This document shows, piece by piece, positions 19,828 to 31,700 of a DNA stretch of 64,000 nt. The DNA is taken from contig CM026560.1 of assembly GCA_015143295.1 (NCBI GenBank), positions 9,733,354-9,797,353 on the forward strand. Reading direction: 5' to 3'. The position numbers were made by a program, and so were the translations under genes. This stretch comes from Tetracentron sinense. Lineage: Eukaryota > Streptophyta > Magnoliopsida > Trochodendrales > Trochodendraceae. Below the pieces are notes generated by a model. The model did no database searches, was not told the origin of the DNA, and saw nothing but the letters and a program-made list of their open reading frames with translations. Each line of letters starts with the position of its first letter. Position 1 is the first letter of the stretch.

Positions 19828-21371
19828 TGATCGTCAGTCAATCTTAAATTATTCCTTCTTAGTAATAATTCCGTAGAATAGTACTAGTAAGGGTATCGTT
19901 CCTCTGAGGACTGCGCTGGTTTCGTTGCTTTTTATTCAGATTAATTTTAAACTAATAATTGTGGCAATTGAATTTTGATTTGATTAAACTAAAACAATGA
20001 ATTAAACTAATTTAAATGAAATTTCTAAATTAGACTAAAAACAATTGGGTTTTTAAATCCTTTTGGAGAGAAAATCTAGGGTTTTCAAATCCACCACTAA
20101 CCTAATAACTAATCCCTATTTTAAATTTATTATAACCTCTTAAATTGTAAACATTCCAGTTAGAGTGACAGCACGTCCCCTCTCAACTGCTCAAGAAAAG
20201 TTCAAGGGATTATATCCTTAGAATATCGTATCTTCGGTTAGCACGAATGATACACACTAATCTACGGTTGTGTAATCACTCGTCTTCCCTTAGCATAAAA
20301 TATCTTCAGATTTAATCTCTCGATATTTTAAAACCATTGCATAAAACCTATGTTTAAATTCTAACGAAAATTAACACAAGTGATTTTAATCCCAATTTCA
20401 TTATACCTAAGACAAGGTTGAGAATTCCATTGAAATTAAATATAATTCAAATAAATCCGGTTGTTTGAAAACAACCCTCTCATTATGCAATCAATGTCTT
20501 ACAATGCAAAGAATTAAAATAAAAATAAAATAAAGGACACAGTTACTTGGCTAGGGTTTCATCGAAACCCTAGAGTGGAAATTAGTTCATCGCGAGGGAG
20601 GTATGCAACATCTTCATAGACAAAGTTGCAGCACTTCTCTTCATGACTTCCTTGATCTCCAGAGCTTCTCTTCTTCAGATCCAAAATCTCTACAAATTTC
20701 TCTCTCTCTCTAATGATAATGGCTAAGAATTCTCCTTTTTATAGAGAAAGATAGAAAGATAGAGTCCTTCTAGAATAAGGAGTTCTAATTGAGGTACAAC
20801 TCTTCTTTTTCTCTCTCTAAACTCTCTTAGGGTTGAATGAGGATTAAACCATCATTTAGGAAGACAATAATAGAGTTGGAATGTGTTTAGAAGTACTAAA
20901 ACACTATTCACGAAACACTATTCACGGAATATTATTTCACCCTATTTACAATTTTGCCACTGAACTTCAAATAATTCTAGAGAGCTCAATTTTAATCGGA
21001 TTGACCCGAAATTTTAAACATAGCTCCTTTAGGTCATCTAGAATCTACCCAAAAAGTTTCATAAATTTTGGATAAATAAAAATTACCAAACTACCCCTCT
21101 ATTGATAGAAGTGCGATTTTGGCCAATCGATTTATCAGGGTAGATTTCTGCGATTTCGCTCTCTTTTCTTCTTCTTTCTTTTACTCTTCTTTTTTTTTGA
21201 GATTTTTGGAGTCTTTGAAGCTTGTAAATCTTCCATTTTATCTTCTTTTCCTCGTATGAACCTGAAATAAGAATAAACAACCAAGTAGCATAAAATAATA
21301 TAAATAATTACTCTAAATGATTAGCAAGTTAAGTTTGAGGTGCTTTTATGTATAACATTTAGCACCGATCA
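19828..21371 (-). mobile_element. Solo LTR, family unassigned, TSD ACAAT
   Basis: A 1,544-bp insertion with perfect 5-bp duplications ACAAT (19823-19827, 21372-21376). Its ends are TGATCG...CGATCA, a 6-bp terminal inverted repeat with TG/CA as in LTRs. A TATA box on the minus strand (CTATAAAAAGG near 20746) and CT-rich sequence suggest minus orientation. I do not recognise the superfamily and see no coding region. Confidence 0.8.
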
Positions 21372-21869
21372 ACAATAAAAGAAACTAGTAGAAGATATCT
21401 ACTTGTGGAAATCATAACAAGGTCACCTAGTAACGAGTATCTACACCCCTTTTCCTTAAAAATCTTAACATCTCATATTCCTTTTTCATAGGTTATTACA
21501 CCCCACATAGCATAACTTTTCATTAGTTCATAGATGAATCATAACATAGAGAGCTAGTAGAAAGTATCTACCTTTTGAATGATTGATTTCCTTCACTCAA
21601 GAGATTTTGAAAGCCTGTGGAAGAGAAGATCCAAGCTTAGGAAGAACTCTTGAATCGAGACTCGGACTTCACTTCATCACTAGCACCAACCCTTGAAAAC
21701 CCTAGCTCTTCTCCCTCTTTTCTCTCAACTTTCTCCCGAAAACTTCCTCTAAGGGTGTGAGAACCCTAGGCCACGAAATGGCCTTTATATAGGCAAAAAG
21801 GGTGAGGCCAAAGACCCTTACACCCCTAAAATATCCTTAGAGGGTGGCTACAAGGCAAAATAGGCACCA

Positions 21870-22001
21870 CCGATCGATCGGTCATGAGGATCGATCGATC
21901 GGTTGACAAACCCCTCTGTCTAAAAACACCATACAAAATTTAACCTGACCAATCGATCGGTCATAGGCACCGGTCGATCAGTCGCGAAACCAGTCGATCA
22001 G
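21870..22001. repeat. CCGATCGATCGGTC palindrome cluster (minus-strand U3)
   Basis: Five or so copies of CGATCGATCGGT-like palindromes. In minus orientation they precede the TATA box at 21792-21784. Confidence 0.8.
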
Positions 22002-22350
22002 TTCTTCTGGGTTTTTGCCTATTATTCTCATCTTTAAACACTTTGAACTTTTCCAACACTTTGCATTAAACCCATTGGAACCATTCTTAAGACTTTAACC
22101 GACATAGAAAAACCATTCCCTTTATCATTGAGATTCAACCAATACTTTACAATTTTCATTGAACCTCGTACACTATTTATGGTACTATTCATCGTGCATG
22201 AACATCAAGAACATTCTACACTTACCAACATATTATGACGTGAGACTCTTGTTTGACCTTCTCATGATTAATTTTCATCTAGACTATCTCTTAGGTTCCG
22301 TTACCTTACCATCAAAACTCCACTATGATACCTCATACCACGATAGTTAG

Positions 22351-23191
22351 AGAATTCTAGGTTAATAGTATCATTCTCTAAGCATTGACCTATCTAAAAT
22401 TTAATCATTTTAGATGCATAAAGTAATTATAATTTTGCAAGTGAAATCACACCATATATTTGTCATTCAACAGGCTATTAACATCAATTCATGTTAAAAA
22501 GATTATCAATATCATCGCATAACATAAAATCAGAAATCCTTAACCATTCCTTTCACCATAATCTAGCATACATCCCATTCTCTATAATCAATTCATAACC
22601 CATCATTCATTCCCTTCCTCCATATTCAGTCAAGATTCATCATGTGTCAAATTCTAGCTATAATTACAATTAAGAACAAGTTCAACAATTTTATCAATAT
22701 CCTTTTCATTTGTTTATATCAAATCTTGAGATCTATCCCTTGAAATTATATAAAATCATTTTATTCAGTTATGATTTATCAATACCTAATCATGATGTTG
22801 AAATTAACAATTCTTATTAATTAAAATCATTAATTAAGCAAAGTATCAAACCTTTCAAGATCGCTTCCTTACGATCAATCGCTTGCGAATGGTCTTTGGA
22901 TCTCGTTTTCAAGCGTTCCTTCTTCTCCAATTTCAAATCCTTTGAAATTCCTAGATTTTCCTTTTTTTATCTTTCTCCAAACTCTGAGAATGCTTCTTTA
23001 ACTCTAGACTCACAAAATCAGCATTTTTATAGAAAAGAATCCCGTTCTCGCCGATCGTCGCCCATAGAGTGACGATCGATCGAGGCCCTCTTTTTTTTAA
23101 AAATTCTTTTGCTACTTTTTTGTTAACTTTAATTTCATGCAATTTAATCATGTAAACAAACTAAAATAAGCAAAATATTTGGGTTTCTACA
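22351..23191 (-). mobile_element. Gypsy LTR 5' part, minus strand
   Basis: The LTR start TGTAGAAACCC (minus) is at 23191, with a purine-rich tract just outside it (23192-23210 complement: GAAAAGGGTGAGGAT). So this is a 3' LTR with a sliver of internal sequence. It holds a CGATCG palindrome cluster (23051-23084) and TATA (23034-23024). The left boundary with the preceding LTR fragment is approximate. Confidence 0.6.
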
Positions 23192-23220
23192 ATCCTCACC
23201 CTTTTCAATGAGGTCCCTCT

Positions 23221-24268
23221 TGTAGAACCTCAGAACTTCATTGCACCTTGTAGTGAATAGTGTATTAATAGTGTTCAAGTGTAGTCTTGTACACTAATGG
23301 GTTTTATGCTAATATACGTATTTGGATATATGGCGTGCATGTGTTGATAGGTCTATATAGCCCTCAAGGAGTGTGTTTTGGGTGTATAAGGTGTTAGAAT
23401 TGGATTGGAGAAGGTTCAAGTAGTGGAAACAGGGTTTTGTAGCAAAACAGGGGAGCACCGATCGCTCGGTAGCTATCGAATGGTTAACTAATTTACATGG
23501 GGAAAAATTCTAGAGAGGATGTTTTCAACTGATCTCTCGGTTGAAACCACTGATCACTCGGTAAGCCACCGATCGCTTGGTTTGTACCACCGATCGATCG
23601 GTTATACGCAGTTTTCTTCATTAAAGGTTTTTAAGTCCTTCACCAATACCCCTTTGCCTATATAAGGCTTGGTTCGTGCCTTAGGGTTTCAGAAACCCTT
23701 AGTGCATTATTTTGAAAGAGATTTGAGAGGAGAAGGAATGAGAAAGCTAGGGTTTGCACAAGGCTTGAAGTAGAAGATCAAATCTTCCATTCTTTGGTGT
23801 TTTTCATCAAAGAACTTAAGGTTCTCACTTGTTTCAAGCGTTTGGAATCGAATTGCTCGATTTCATCAAGGTAGATACACTCTACTACCTACCGTGTGCT
23901 ATTCCTTTTAAGAAAATCATGATTTGAGTATGTTCTTGGGTTGATTGGATGTTGAATTTGTACTTGGATGTAAACTACCATTATTAGGCACTCTAAGTGT
24001 TTGATTTAATGCCTCTAAGGTCTTTTATGCTTAAGTATGCTATTAAGTTGCTATGAGAAGTAAACTATTACTAGTATTGAGCTCTATGAACATGAGGTTA
24101 TGTTTACAAGCTTTCTAAGCTCACTATAAGGTTAACAAGCACTCATGCATCCTATGTTCACAAGTCTCGTATAAATCAATGATTTCTCATAAGAAAGGTG
24201 TTTCCAAAAGTTCATAAGCAAGGTTTTGAATAAAATAATTCTCACAAGCTCACAAGTGACAAGGCCAA
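23221..24268 (+). mobile_element. Gypsy LTR 5' part, + strand, interrupted at 24268
   Basis: Starts TGTAGAACCTCAG at 23221. U3 carries CCGATCGCTCGGT-type palindromes (23456-23602), then TATA (23657-23667, CCTATATAAGG) and a leader. The sequence stops where another LTR-like start (TGTAATGCCCC) begins at 24269. The right remainder was not identified. Confidence 0.65.
23456..23602. repeat. CCGATCG(C/A)TCGGT palindrome cluster upstream of TATA
   Basis: Inverted repeats of the type ACCGATCGCTCGGT and ACCGATCGATCGGT between 23456 and 23602. TATA follows at 23657. Confidence 0.8.
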
Positions 24269-25029
24269 TGTAATGCCCCAGAATTTTAATATAATAAAAT
24301 TATGGGTTTATTGGTCCTTAATTGGGGTTAATAGGTTAAGTTTTTAATTAAATTATGAAAAGGGAGTTTTACTCGGGATTGAGTTGTACCGATAAAATCT
24401 TATTTCTTCTCGAAAACCGTGCACAGTGTGTTAGTCGACTACTGGGACCTTCACTTGTATTGGTTCCGTCAGGTATCGTTTCGCAGGACCGCAGGGTCAT
24501 ATCATGTAAGAAAATCAAGAAAATGGGAAATTTCCAGAAATTAAGTGGGACTCAATATTTCTTGGGAATCCTAATAGAAATCTGTGCGGCTGATACCAGC
24601 ACGTGCCGGTCGGCCGTGGTATCTAACGTCTGTCGTTTCGGCAGTTAGTAATCTCAAACGAAGAAACGGTGGCCTGTTTTGTGTCCGAAAGCAGGAAATT
24701 AGTGGGTTTTACAGTTTTCTTCCGGACAAAAGTGTAGCTGTCAAAACTCAGTAATTTTCCCTGCAATTTTTATAGCAGGTGTCGGACTACCTCATGGTCA
24801 GTCACCTGAAGTTTCGTTGAAAACGGACATCGTTTGGTATGGTTACACGGGGCATTTCCATAAAAATCGGAATCGGTCAAACCTTGGTCAAACTAAGTCA
24901 ATGGTCAAAAAGGCAATGCCACACCAAACATTGTACGGGCCGTTGCACAGGATTTAACCTCATATTCTATATTAAGGCAAAGCCTTAATCCTTTAGTTCC
25001 CACATTCGGACACAGTAGCCACCGAATGG

Positions 25030-25235
25030 GTTTTTTAGAGAGAGAGAGATTCTAGAGAGAGAGAGAGAAAGGAAGAGAGAGAAGGGTGGCTGCGCATTGC
25101 ATGTACCCTACCCCGGGGTTTTTCGACGTTCCCGACGCATTGGCGACGTCCGATTTTCTTCCCAGTGTTTCGATTGGCGTGTAGAGAGAGAAAGAGAGAA
25201 TTTTAGAGAGAGAAAGGGGAGGTTAGAGAGAGAAG
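25030..25235 (+). repeat. GA-rich purine tracts
   Basis: Runs of AGAGAGAGAG interrupted by short unique sequence, consistent with the transcribed leader of an LTR. Confidence 0.85.
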
Positions 25236-25614
25236 CTGGTCACCTAGAGGTTTTCCAGCGTTTTGATCGCATTGGCGACGATCATTTCAACATCTGGAGC
25301 CTCGAAAGTCATGTAGTAGGTAAAATCCCCCTCCATCTCTTCTCTTTTCCCTTATTTAAGCTACTTTATTTATGTGGAATGGTTTGGTGATATTATGTGT
25401 GGATGGAAAAAGGTCGGAGACCTTATGAATGATGTATGGATGAGATGGATGAGAGTGAAAATGGAGCAGAGGGATGGAGCCCTTGGTTTCGGGCCGTTTC
25501 TAGCTCAGAATTTAGGCTCAGTGTGATTTGCAATAGATCGCAGGGGAAGTGTGATCGACTGCAGGAAGTTATGAGAGCCTGACTGGGCTTCTATATGTGT
25601 GATGTGATGTGATT

Positions 25615-25910
25615 TTGACATTGTAAGGCAATGGTAGGGTCCATTGGCCTGGTTAAGTTCCGTATCGGAACTACTCTTGTATGATGTGATGTTTGTTTTA
25701 AGGCAATGGTAGGTCCATTGGCCTGGTTAAGTTCCCTATCAGAACGAATCTGATATGATGTGATGTTTTAAAGGCATTGGTAGGGTCCATTGACCTGGTA
25801 AAAGTCCCACCTCGGGATAACCTTTGTGTAAGATGTGATGTTGTTGGGACATGGTAAAGTGATGGAATGGTCCATTGGCAGGGTAATGTTCCACACCAGA
25901 ACAGTATACC
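25615..25910 (+). repeat. Four ~75-bp tandem units with hairpins
   Basis: Units contain GGCAATGGTAGG-GTCCATTGGCCTGG then GTTCC...GGAAC, then 'gatgtgatgtt'. The first unit's GTTCCG-TAT-CGGAAC is a perfect hairpin; later units are degenerate. Confidence 0.8.
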
Positions 25911-26245
25911 CTTGGACTTGGCCCACGGGCATGAGGGCTTATTCAAGCAAGGCCTGAATAATTGAGGATTTCCTATGATTAGAAAACCTAACTACGTGAA
26001 CTGCTGTCTGTGGTCCCTCTTTGGCTAGGTTCGGAGAGGCAGTATCTATTATGAGCCCTGGTTCCTCCGTGACTGATAGTCGGGAGAGTTAGGACGGCAT
26101 TGGGCCATGAGCTCAAGGTTGGATTGGGGTCTATGGATCCAGGGATGTATTGAGTTTACGAACTCAATGATGTTACCTTGAGGGGGCATTGACCTGTGTC
26201 GGCAGGTATGCACCCAACAGAGGCTGTGATGATATATGATGGTAG

Positions 26246-26530
26246 TTGTCAGAGGTGTTGTGCCTGATAGAGGTTAATGTCAGATGTGTTTTGCCTGACA
26301 GGATTTGATGTCAGATGTGTTTTGTCTGACATGATTTGATGTCAGATGTGTTTTGCCTGACAGGATTTGATGTCAGAGGTGTTGTGCCTGACAGGATTTG
26401 AGGTCAGATGTGTTTTGCCTGACAGGATTTGAGGTCAGATGTGTTTTGTCTGACAGGATTTGATGTCAGATGTGTTTTGTCTGACATGATTTGATGTCAG
26501 AGGTGTTGTGCCTGACAGGATTTGATGTCA
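26246..26530 (+). repeat. Nine-unit 31-bp tandem array (GTCAG...CTGAC)
   Basis: About nine consecutive 31-bp units beginning GTCAGA(T/G)GTGTT and containing TGCCTGACAGG, then GATTTGA. GTCAG and CTGAC in each unit are complementary. Two unit variants (GATGTGTTTTG and GAGGTGTTGTG) recur. Degenerate copies continue to ~27010. Confidence 0.9.
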
Positions 26531-27020
26531 GATGTGTTTCCTAGTTATTAGATGGGTGTTCCTGGCATGTCGGATGTGTTATTCCTGGTAGGTCAGATGT
26601 GTTCCTGGTAATCAGATGTGTTTCCTGACAAGGGTATCATGTTAGAGGTGTTATGACTGACAGAGTGATATGTTAGATGTGTACCTGATAGACAGGTGTT
26701 TCCTAATGGTCAGGTGTTTCCTGGTGGTCAGGTGTTTCCTGTTAGTCAGAGGTGCGTCCCTGGCTTGTCAGATGAGTTTCATTTTCCTGACAGGTTGGAT
26801 GGGTTTCTTGGCTATCAGATGTGTATCCTGGCTTATCAGATGTGTATCCTGGCGATCAGATGTGTTTCCTGACAAATGTGGTTGTGTGTGTGTCAGTGTT
26901 CCCATAGAGGGAAAATATAAAGTAAGTGTCAGAGGTGTGGTTCCTGACAGAGTGTGATATGTCAGAGGTGTTGTTCTTGACAGAGTGTGATGTGTCAGAA
27001 GTATTGTTCCTGACAGTTAT

Positions 27021-27174
27021 CGGGTGAAGACCCGGGTTATGTGTAGAATATGATGATTTAAGGATTAATTGGGTTGACATACCCAATGATTGGTTATAAT
27101 CGGGAGAAGTCCCGATTGGTTGATAATTTAGTCTGTGGACTCATGGATAGTGGTTGTACATGGGCGAAGGCCCA
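27021..27174 (+). repeat. Three hairpins with the same GAAG loop and different stems
   Basis: CGGGT-GAAG-ACCCG (27021-27034), TCGGGA-GAAG-TCCCGA (27100-27115) and TGGGC-GAAG-GCCCA (27161-27174). The loop is constant while stem bases change in complementary pairs. Confidence 0.8.
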
Positions 27175-27304
27175 GTCGATCGACTCTGTGGACTTAAGGA
27201 TAAAGCGTGAGCGGTTATCTGAAACAATAACCTGGTGTCGTGGACAATGACCTGATGAATTTGACAACTTGGAGGTTGGGAACCTCGAATAGGGTGAGAT
27301 AGCA

Positions 27305-28145
27305 TACAAAGTTTGGGTTGACCCAAAGGGACAGTTGGGTCGACCGAATTGCCACTTTGGGTCAACCCAATGCTAACTTGGTCGACCCACTTGGTTTTTA
27401 GGTGTTTCTAAATCCGATTTTTTTCCTTCTAAAACATTTTTGGGTTGCTCTATTTATATGGAACCTTGCTAGTCCATGAATGTGGACTTGAGGAGAGTGT
27501 TGAGAGGGTATTGGGCTATCTCTAGAGTTCATAGAAACTCTGAATTTATTCTCTCATTCCTTTGATTAGTTTCTCTTCCATCCTAGAGTTTGCAAGCCAT
27601 TGTTTCATTCTTGCTTGCTTGGACTTTTCCATTGATGGAATCCATCTAGGATTTGATTTTAATCAAATCATCAACCCGTTCTGGAAAAAATTAATTGGCC
27701 AGAGTGTTCCAGAGCATTTACAAAGGAAATCGATCCAAGGAGGATCATGGCTGTGTGATTTGTTCGGTGAAATCCGAAGCTGTGATTGACGGAGATCGAT
27801 CATGGATGTCGAGACACAAGAGAAGAACAGGATACTGCGGTAGATTGCGAGTCTTGCGAGATCGTGATTACTTATTGGGCGTGTAGGACTAGCCGTGGAT
27901 AAGGAAGTCGAGTCCTGTTTGGGTGAGGTTCAAGTTTGTAAGTATCTGGTACTTTGTGTTAGTGGATTTGTCATTGCTGGACTAGGTCCCATGGTTTTTC
28001 CCGGAATGGCTTTCACGTAAAAATTGCTTGTGTTGTGGTTTGCTTGTTTCCCTTATTCCGCACTTTAAGTTCATCATCTCTTAATTAATAATTTGATTGC
28101 ATAATCTTAAAAAGGGTAGATAGAATTATAGGGAGACCTAACCAT
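27305..28145 (+). mobile_element. Sirevirus-like LTR fragment
   Basis: GGGTCGACC/GGGTTGACCC palindromes (27314-27390), TATA (27451-27460), and the block 'gctggactaggtcccatggtttttcccgg' also present in the Sirevirus 5' LTR near 45010. It lacks the LTR start seen at 43963 and fades before a full LTR end. Truncated on both sides. Confidence 0.7.
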
Positions 28146-28159
28146 CCCATTGAATTTGT

Positions 28160-28772
28160 GAGTTCTCAATTCAAACATTAGATTTGAGGTTCACCGGATT
28201 TATCAGACCTTCTTAAGAATACTGAAAAACTAGGTGCTCGACTTGTTGATACTCAATTGAGCCAAATCATAAGATGAGCTCCAATAATGAAAAATTACTT
28301 GAAGATAAAGAGATGTATCAAAATTAGTTGGTCATCTCATTTCTCTCTCACCTGATCGAATGTTGCATATTTTGTTAGTGTAGTGAGTTAGTTTATCCAT
28401 GAATCTCAGATCCCTCATTATGAAGTTGTTGAAAGCAAATTACGTTATTCAAAGACCACTCCAGGAAAAAGGTGTTCTATTTGTTAACCATGGAATTCTC
28501 CATTTAGTAACTTACAATAGTGTTGAGTGGACTGAAAATATTAATGATAGAAGGTCCAATACTAGATACTATACTTTTCTTAGAGGTAATCTCATAACTT
28601 TGATGACTAAAAAGCCAAATGTGGTGACTAAGGGCCTGTTTGTCATCGCTCCCAATGAACAATTCTTTATTCCCTGGAAAAATAGAAATGCAAGAGTTTC
28701 TATTCCCAGGGAGTAGAGAATTGTTCCTTGGAAGTGATGCTAAACGTGCCCTAAGTCTAATGCAGAAGACAA
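28160..28772 (+). pseudogene. Copia pol scrap (RT end to RNase H)
   Basis: Faint copia RT C-terminal similarity from ~28180, then RNase H-like G-V-L-F-V-N-H-G-I-L-H-L-V, I-N-D-R-R-S-N-T-R-Y-Y-T-F-L and V-V-T-K around a MITE insertion. No LTR belongs to it within view. It is an old fragment with several breaks, ended by the reverse Tat LTR at ~28775. Confidence 0.75.
28632..28751. mobile_element. Tourist-like (PIF/Harbinger) MITE, 120 bp, TSD TAA
   Basis: Terminal inverted repeats GGGCCTGTTTGTCATCGC and (complement) GGGCACGTTTAGCATCAC, flanked by TAA on both sides (28629-28631, 28752-28754). The copia RNase H reading on the left resumes directly after the right TAA, confirming a precise insertion. 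It encodes nothing. TIR start GGGCCTGTTT and a 3-bp TAA duplication are the Tourist/PIF-Harbinger signature. Confidence 0.88.
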
Positions 28773-28774
28773 CT

Positions 28775-31700
28775 TTGAGCACGGGTTTTGGGAAACCCTA
28801 AAAATTTCACGGGGAGTGTAGAGTCGCCACCTATTCATTCAGAAGGGATATGTCCCTCGAGATTTGGATAAGGACTTGGTTTACGATTAGAGATTATGGT
28901 AAGAGGTTCGGTTAAGTCCGGGGAAGGGGTTAGGCACCCGGGACTTCCATTTTTCAATAGTTCCTTACTTATTAGGATTAAGCCAAATTAAAGTCAATGT
29001 TAATCAAATGTCTTAGTGTTTAATGTAATACTAATCTAAGAAAGAAAAGTTAACTAGGGTCAAACCCGAGTTGAATTGCTTACGTACTCACAATAGGGTG
29101 AGATCAGACCGAGCGTAGTTCTAGCACATGAGCCCATACTAAGGCTAGGGGGTGTGTGTGTGTGCACCAAGGGTGGCTAATGGGCCTAATCTGGTAGATT
29201 AGGGTTTTGTTTGACTAAGGTTAGTCAATGTGCAATGTTTGGGCCCGGAAGCCAAGGGGTGGGCCCGGAGGCTAGTTTTGGGCCCGGTAGGCCAGAAGAG
29301 GAGTTTGACCAAGGTTAGGGTTGCTAACTGTTCGACATGATGCCCAAAAAAGTCATTTAGATTGTTAGATTCTTATTAATTTGATTAAATACGACTTCTT
29401 CTTAATCTATTGTGTATTCATTATGGGTAATTGACCATGATCATGGGATGATCTATACGATATGAGATATTGATAAAGGTCCATAGGATATATTGTAAGA
29501 AAGTTATGTGATTGGATTATCACAAACAGATATAACTTTCTGGTTCCTTATACCTTATATAGTCACAGTTGTGGGTGAAGCTGGGCACTTCACTTAAATG
29601 GCTACTAGAATGCTAAGATGTTCTCAATAGTTGAGATGTAGTTCTATTTCGAACTATTGTAGTGGAGACTACACATCAACATATGGGTGCTTAAATGTAC
29701 ACTGACTGATTGCATTCAATGAGAGACCTCTTGCATAAATATATTATCAGATAGATGGTCTATCATTCACATTAAACAGTTTCAGTGATCCTTAGATCTG
29801 ATGAGTTCATCTATGACTGAGCAGTGATCTGACTGTTTTGATTCCACCAACGTATTTTTTAACTTAGGGAATACAATACAATGATAGTTGGATAGTTAAA
29901 AAGCTGTTCAAGTCATGATGAATTATAAACAAGAAATCCATGCTCATTAATTTGAGAGATTATCCAAGTTCCGGGTAAGACAGTTGATTAAGTTCAAATC
30001 CTACGTAGGTGATTTTGAAATCAAAATATGTTTTGAAATATACTTTTATTAAAAGATATTATACTTATTAAAGGATTTTCTCAAAATGTTTTTCATGAGA
30101 AATTGTTTTTCATGACTTAATTATAAGTCTTGGAAACTTGGATGATTTACAATGGGCTATGGGTTAGATAGTATGTCAATCTCGAGGGCCCATTAGGGAT
30201 AAAGTATTTGGAAGGATAAATCGAATTTAAAAGTTCATGTGGCGGGATCCGTAATGGTTAACGTTCATACACTGCGATTCAATTGCAACATGGATATCTC
30301 ACGTCACTTGCAATTCTGATGTAATTCCTATTTAGGGTCAATGGGATAACATTGGGTAAGCCAGGGTAAGAATGTCACAGAGCAATCTGTGGAGGTGCTC
30401 ACATAAGAAATACAAGCTCAATAATTGATTAAAAGTTAATCAATTATTCAAGTGATTAAAAGTTAATCATTAATTAAATAGATTAAAAGTTAATCTATTG
30501 TTTAAATTAATTGTTAATTTAAACTAAGAGATTATTTTAGTAATTATTTGATTAACATAATTAAAGGGGAAATGAGTTTGACCCATATCTATAAACCCAT
30601 TAAAATAGACCTTTAACATAGGCCAAAGTCCATGGGTTTAAACCCTAGGGTGGGGCACCCACTTGAGGAATCCTAATTGGATTAGGATTATGTTAATTGA
30701 ATAATTGTTGAAATATAATTCCTATAATTATGGAATTAAAATCCAATTGTTGGATTGGAAAGTTGTAATTGGATTACAATTTGGAGTGTTTAACTCCTTA
30801 AACTCCATGCCCTATGAAGCTCACGCCCTCCCCTCTTTGGTTTAGGTTTCCTAGTTTGACTAGGATTCCTCTTTCGTGTTGGATGTTGACCAATCCCTTT
30901 TAATTAAGGAATCCTCTTTTAATATGGAGTCTTTAATTAGTAGGATTACTATAACTAAAGTAGTTATAGATTAAGTAGGAGTTCAATTAATTAATAGTAA
31001 GAGTTATTATTAATTAATAATTCCTACTAGATAAGTTGTAGTTGGAATAGGATTAGGATAGGATCCTAGTCTATATATACCCCAACACCTTAGACCATTA
31101 AGTAATTTTTTCTAGAATTTTTTCTCTCCTCTCCTCTCTCTCTAAAAACCGTGAGACCCTAAGGACCCCCTTAGGGATTTTCGTGAGCTTCATTGGTGGT
31201 GCAAGTTGGGTTTTGTTTATTCTAGGGTTTCGAAACTTAGTACTTTTGGTGATAGACGATCTACACCATTACTCCATCTTCTTCCTCTTGCTTATATAAT
31301 TCCAAAGGAGATTCTAAAGCTTCGTGGGGATAGTGAAGAACAAGGATCGAGCTTCTAGTATTTTTACGGAGAAATCTCTACAAAGAGTTCTGATGGTTCG
31401 AGTGGATTAAGCTTCACCGGTGAACATCATTCACCGAGGTGATATGACTAAAACTCTTAGATAATTTTGATGCTTTCTATGGTGTTAAGATCTAGGGGAT
31501 CTAGTTTTCACATAAATTTTTATCCGGATCCCACTACACTAACCACAGTTGATATGGTAAGGTCAAGCCCGGTAGGTTGAAGTTAGGCCCGGTAGGCCAA
31601 GAGTGAGCCCGGTAGGCCAAGGGATGAGGTCCGGTAGGCCAAAAGCGGATTTAACTGAGGTTATGATTGCTAACTGGAGTTAAATGAGAGTTAAACCATG

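Larger units (their letters stand above)
18972..22350 (-). mobile_element. Tekay-like LTR fragment, minus strand, interrupted
   Basis: On the minus strand this reads like the other Tekay-type LTRs: palindrome cluster (22001-21870), TATA (21792-21784), CT-rich leader, then the conserved GTACGGCTGA/TGTCGGCAGGT segment and small frame (19205-19074). Neither LTR terminus is recognisable, so both boundaries are approximate. It is interrupted by the solo LTR at 19828-21371, and flanking halves 18972-19827 and 21377-22350 share its style (repeated 'cttatgag'/'cataag' wording). Confidence 0.65.
24269..27300 (+). mobile_element. LTR-like region starting TGTAATGCCCC, end not resolved
   Basis: The start TGTAATGCCCCAGAATTTT is typical of a plant gypsy LTR. 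A (GA)n-rich leader (25030-25235), several hairpin-bearing tandem arrays and a GTGTCGGCAGGTATG segment near 26190 (reminiscent of the MSAG start of Tekay-like LTRs) suggest Tekay-like R-U5. No matching end with a duplicated GCCAA was found, so extent and solo status are open. The frame at 24355-24648 matches nothing I know and is not called. Confidence 0.5.

Noticed and set aside
24355-24648. 97-codon + strand frame
   Set aside because: It lies in an LTR U3-like stretch and matches nothing recognisable; chance frame.
28399-28716. 105-codon frame as an intact gene
   Set aside because: It is copia RNase H-like sequence running into a MITE, thus a chance chimera.
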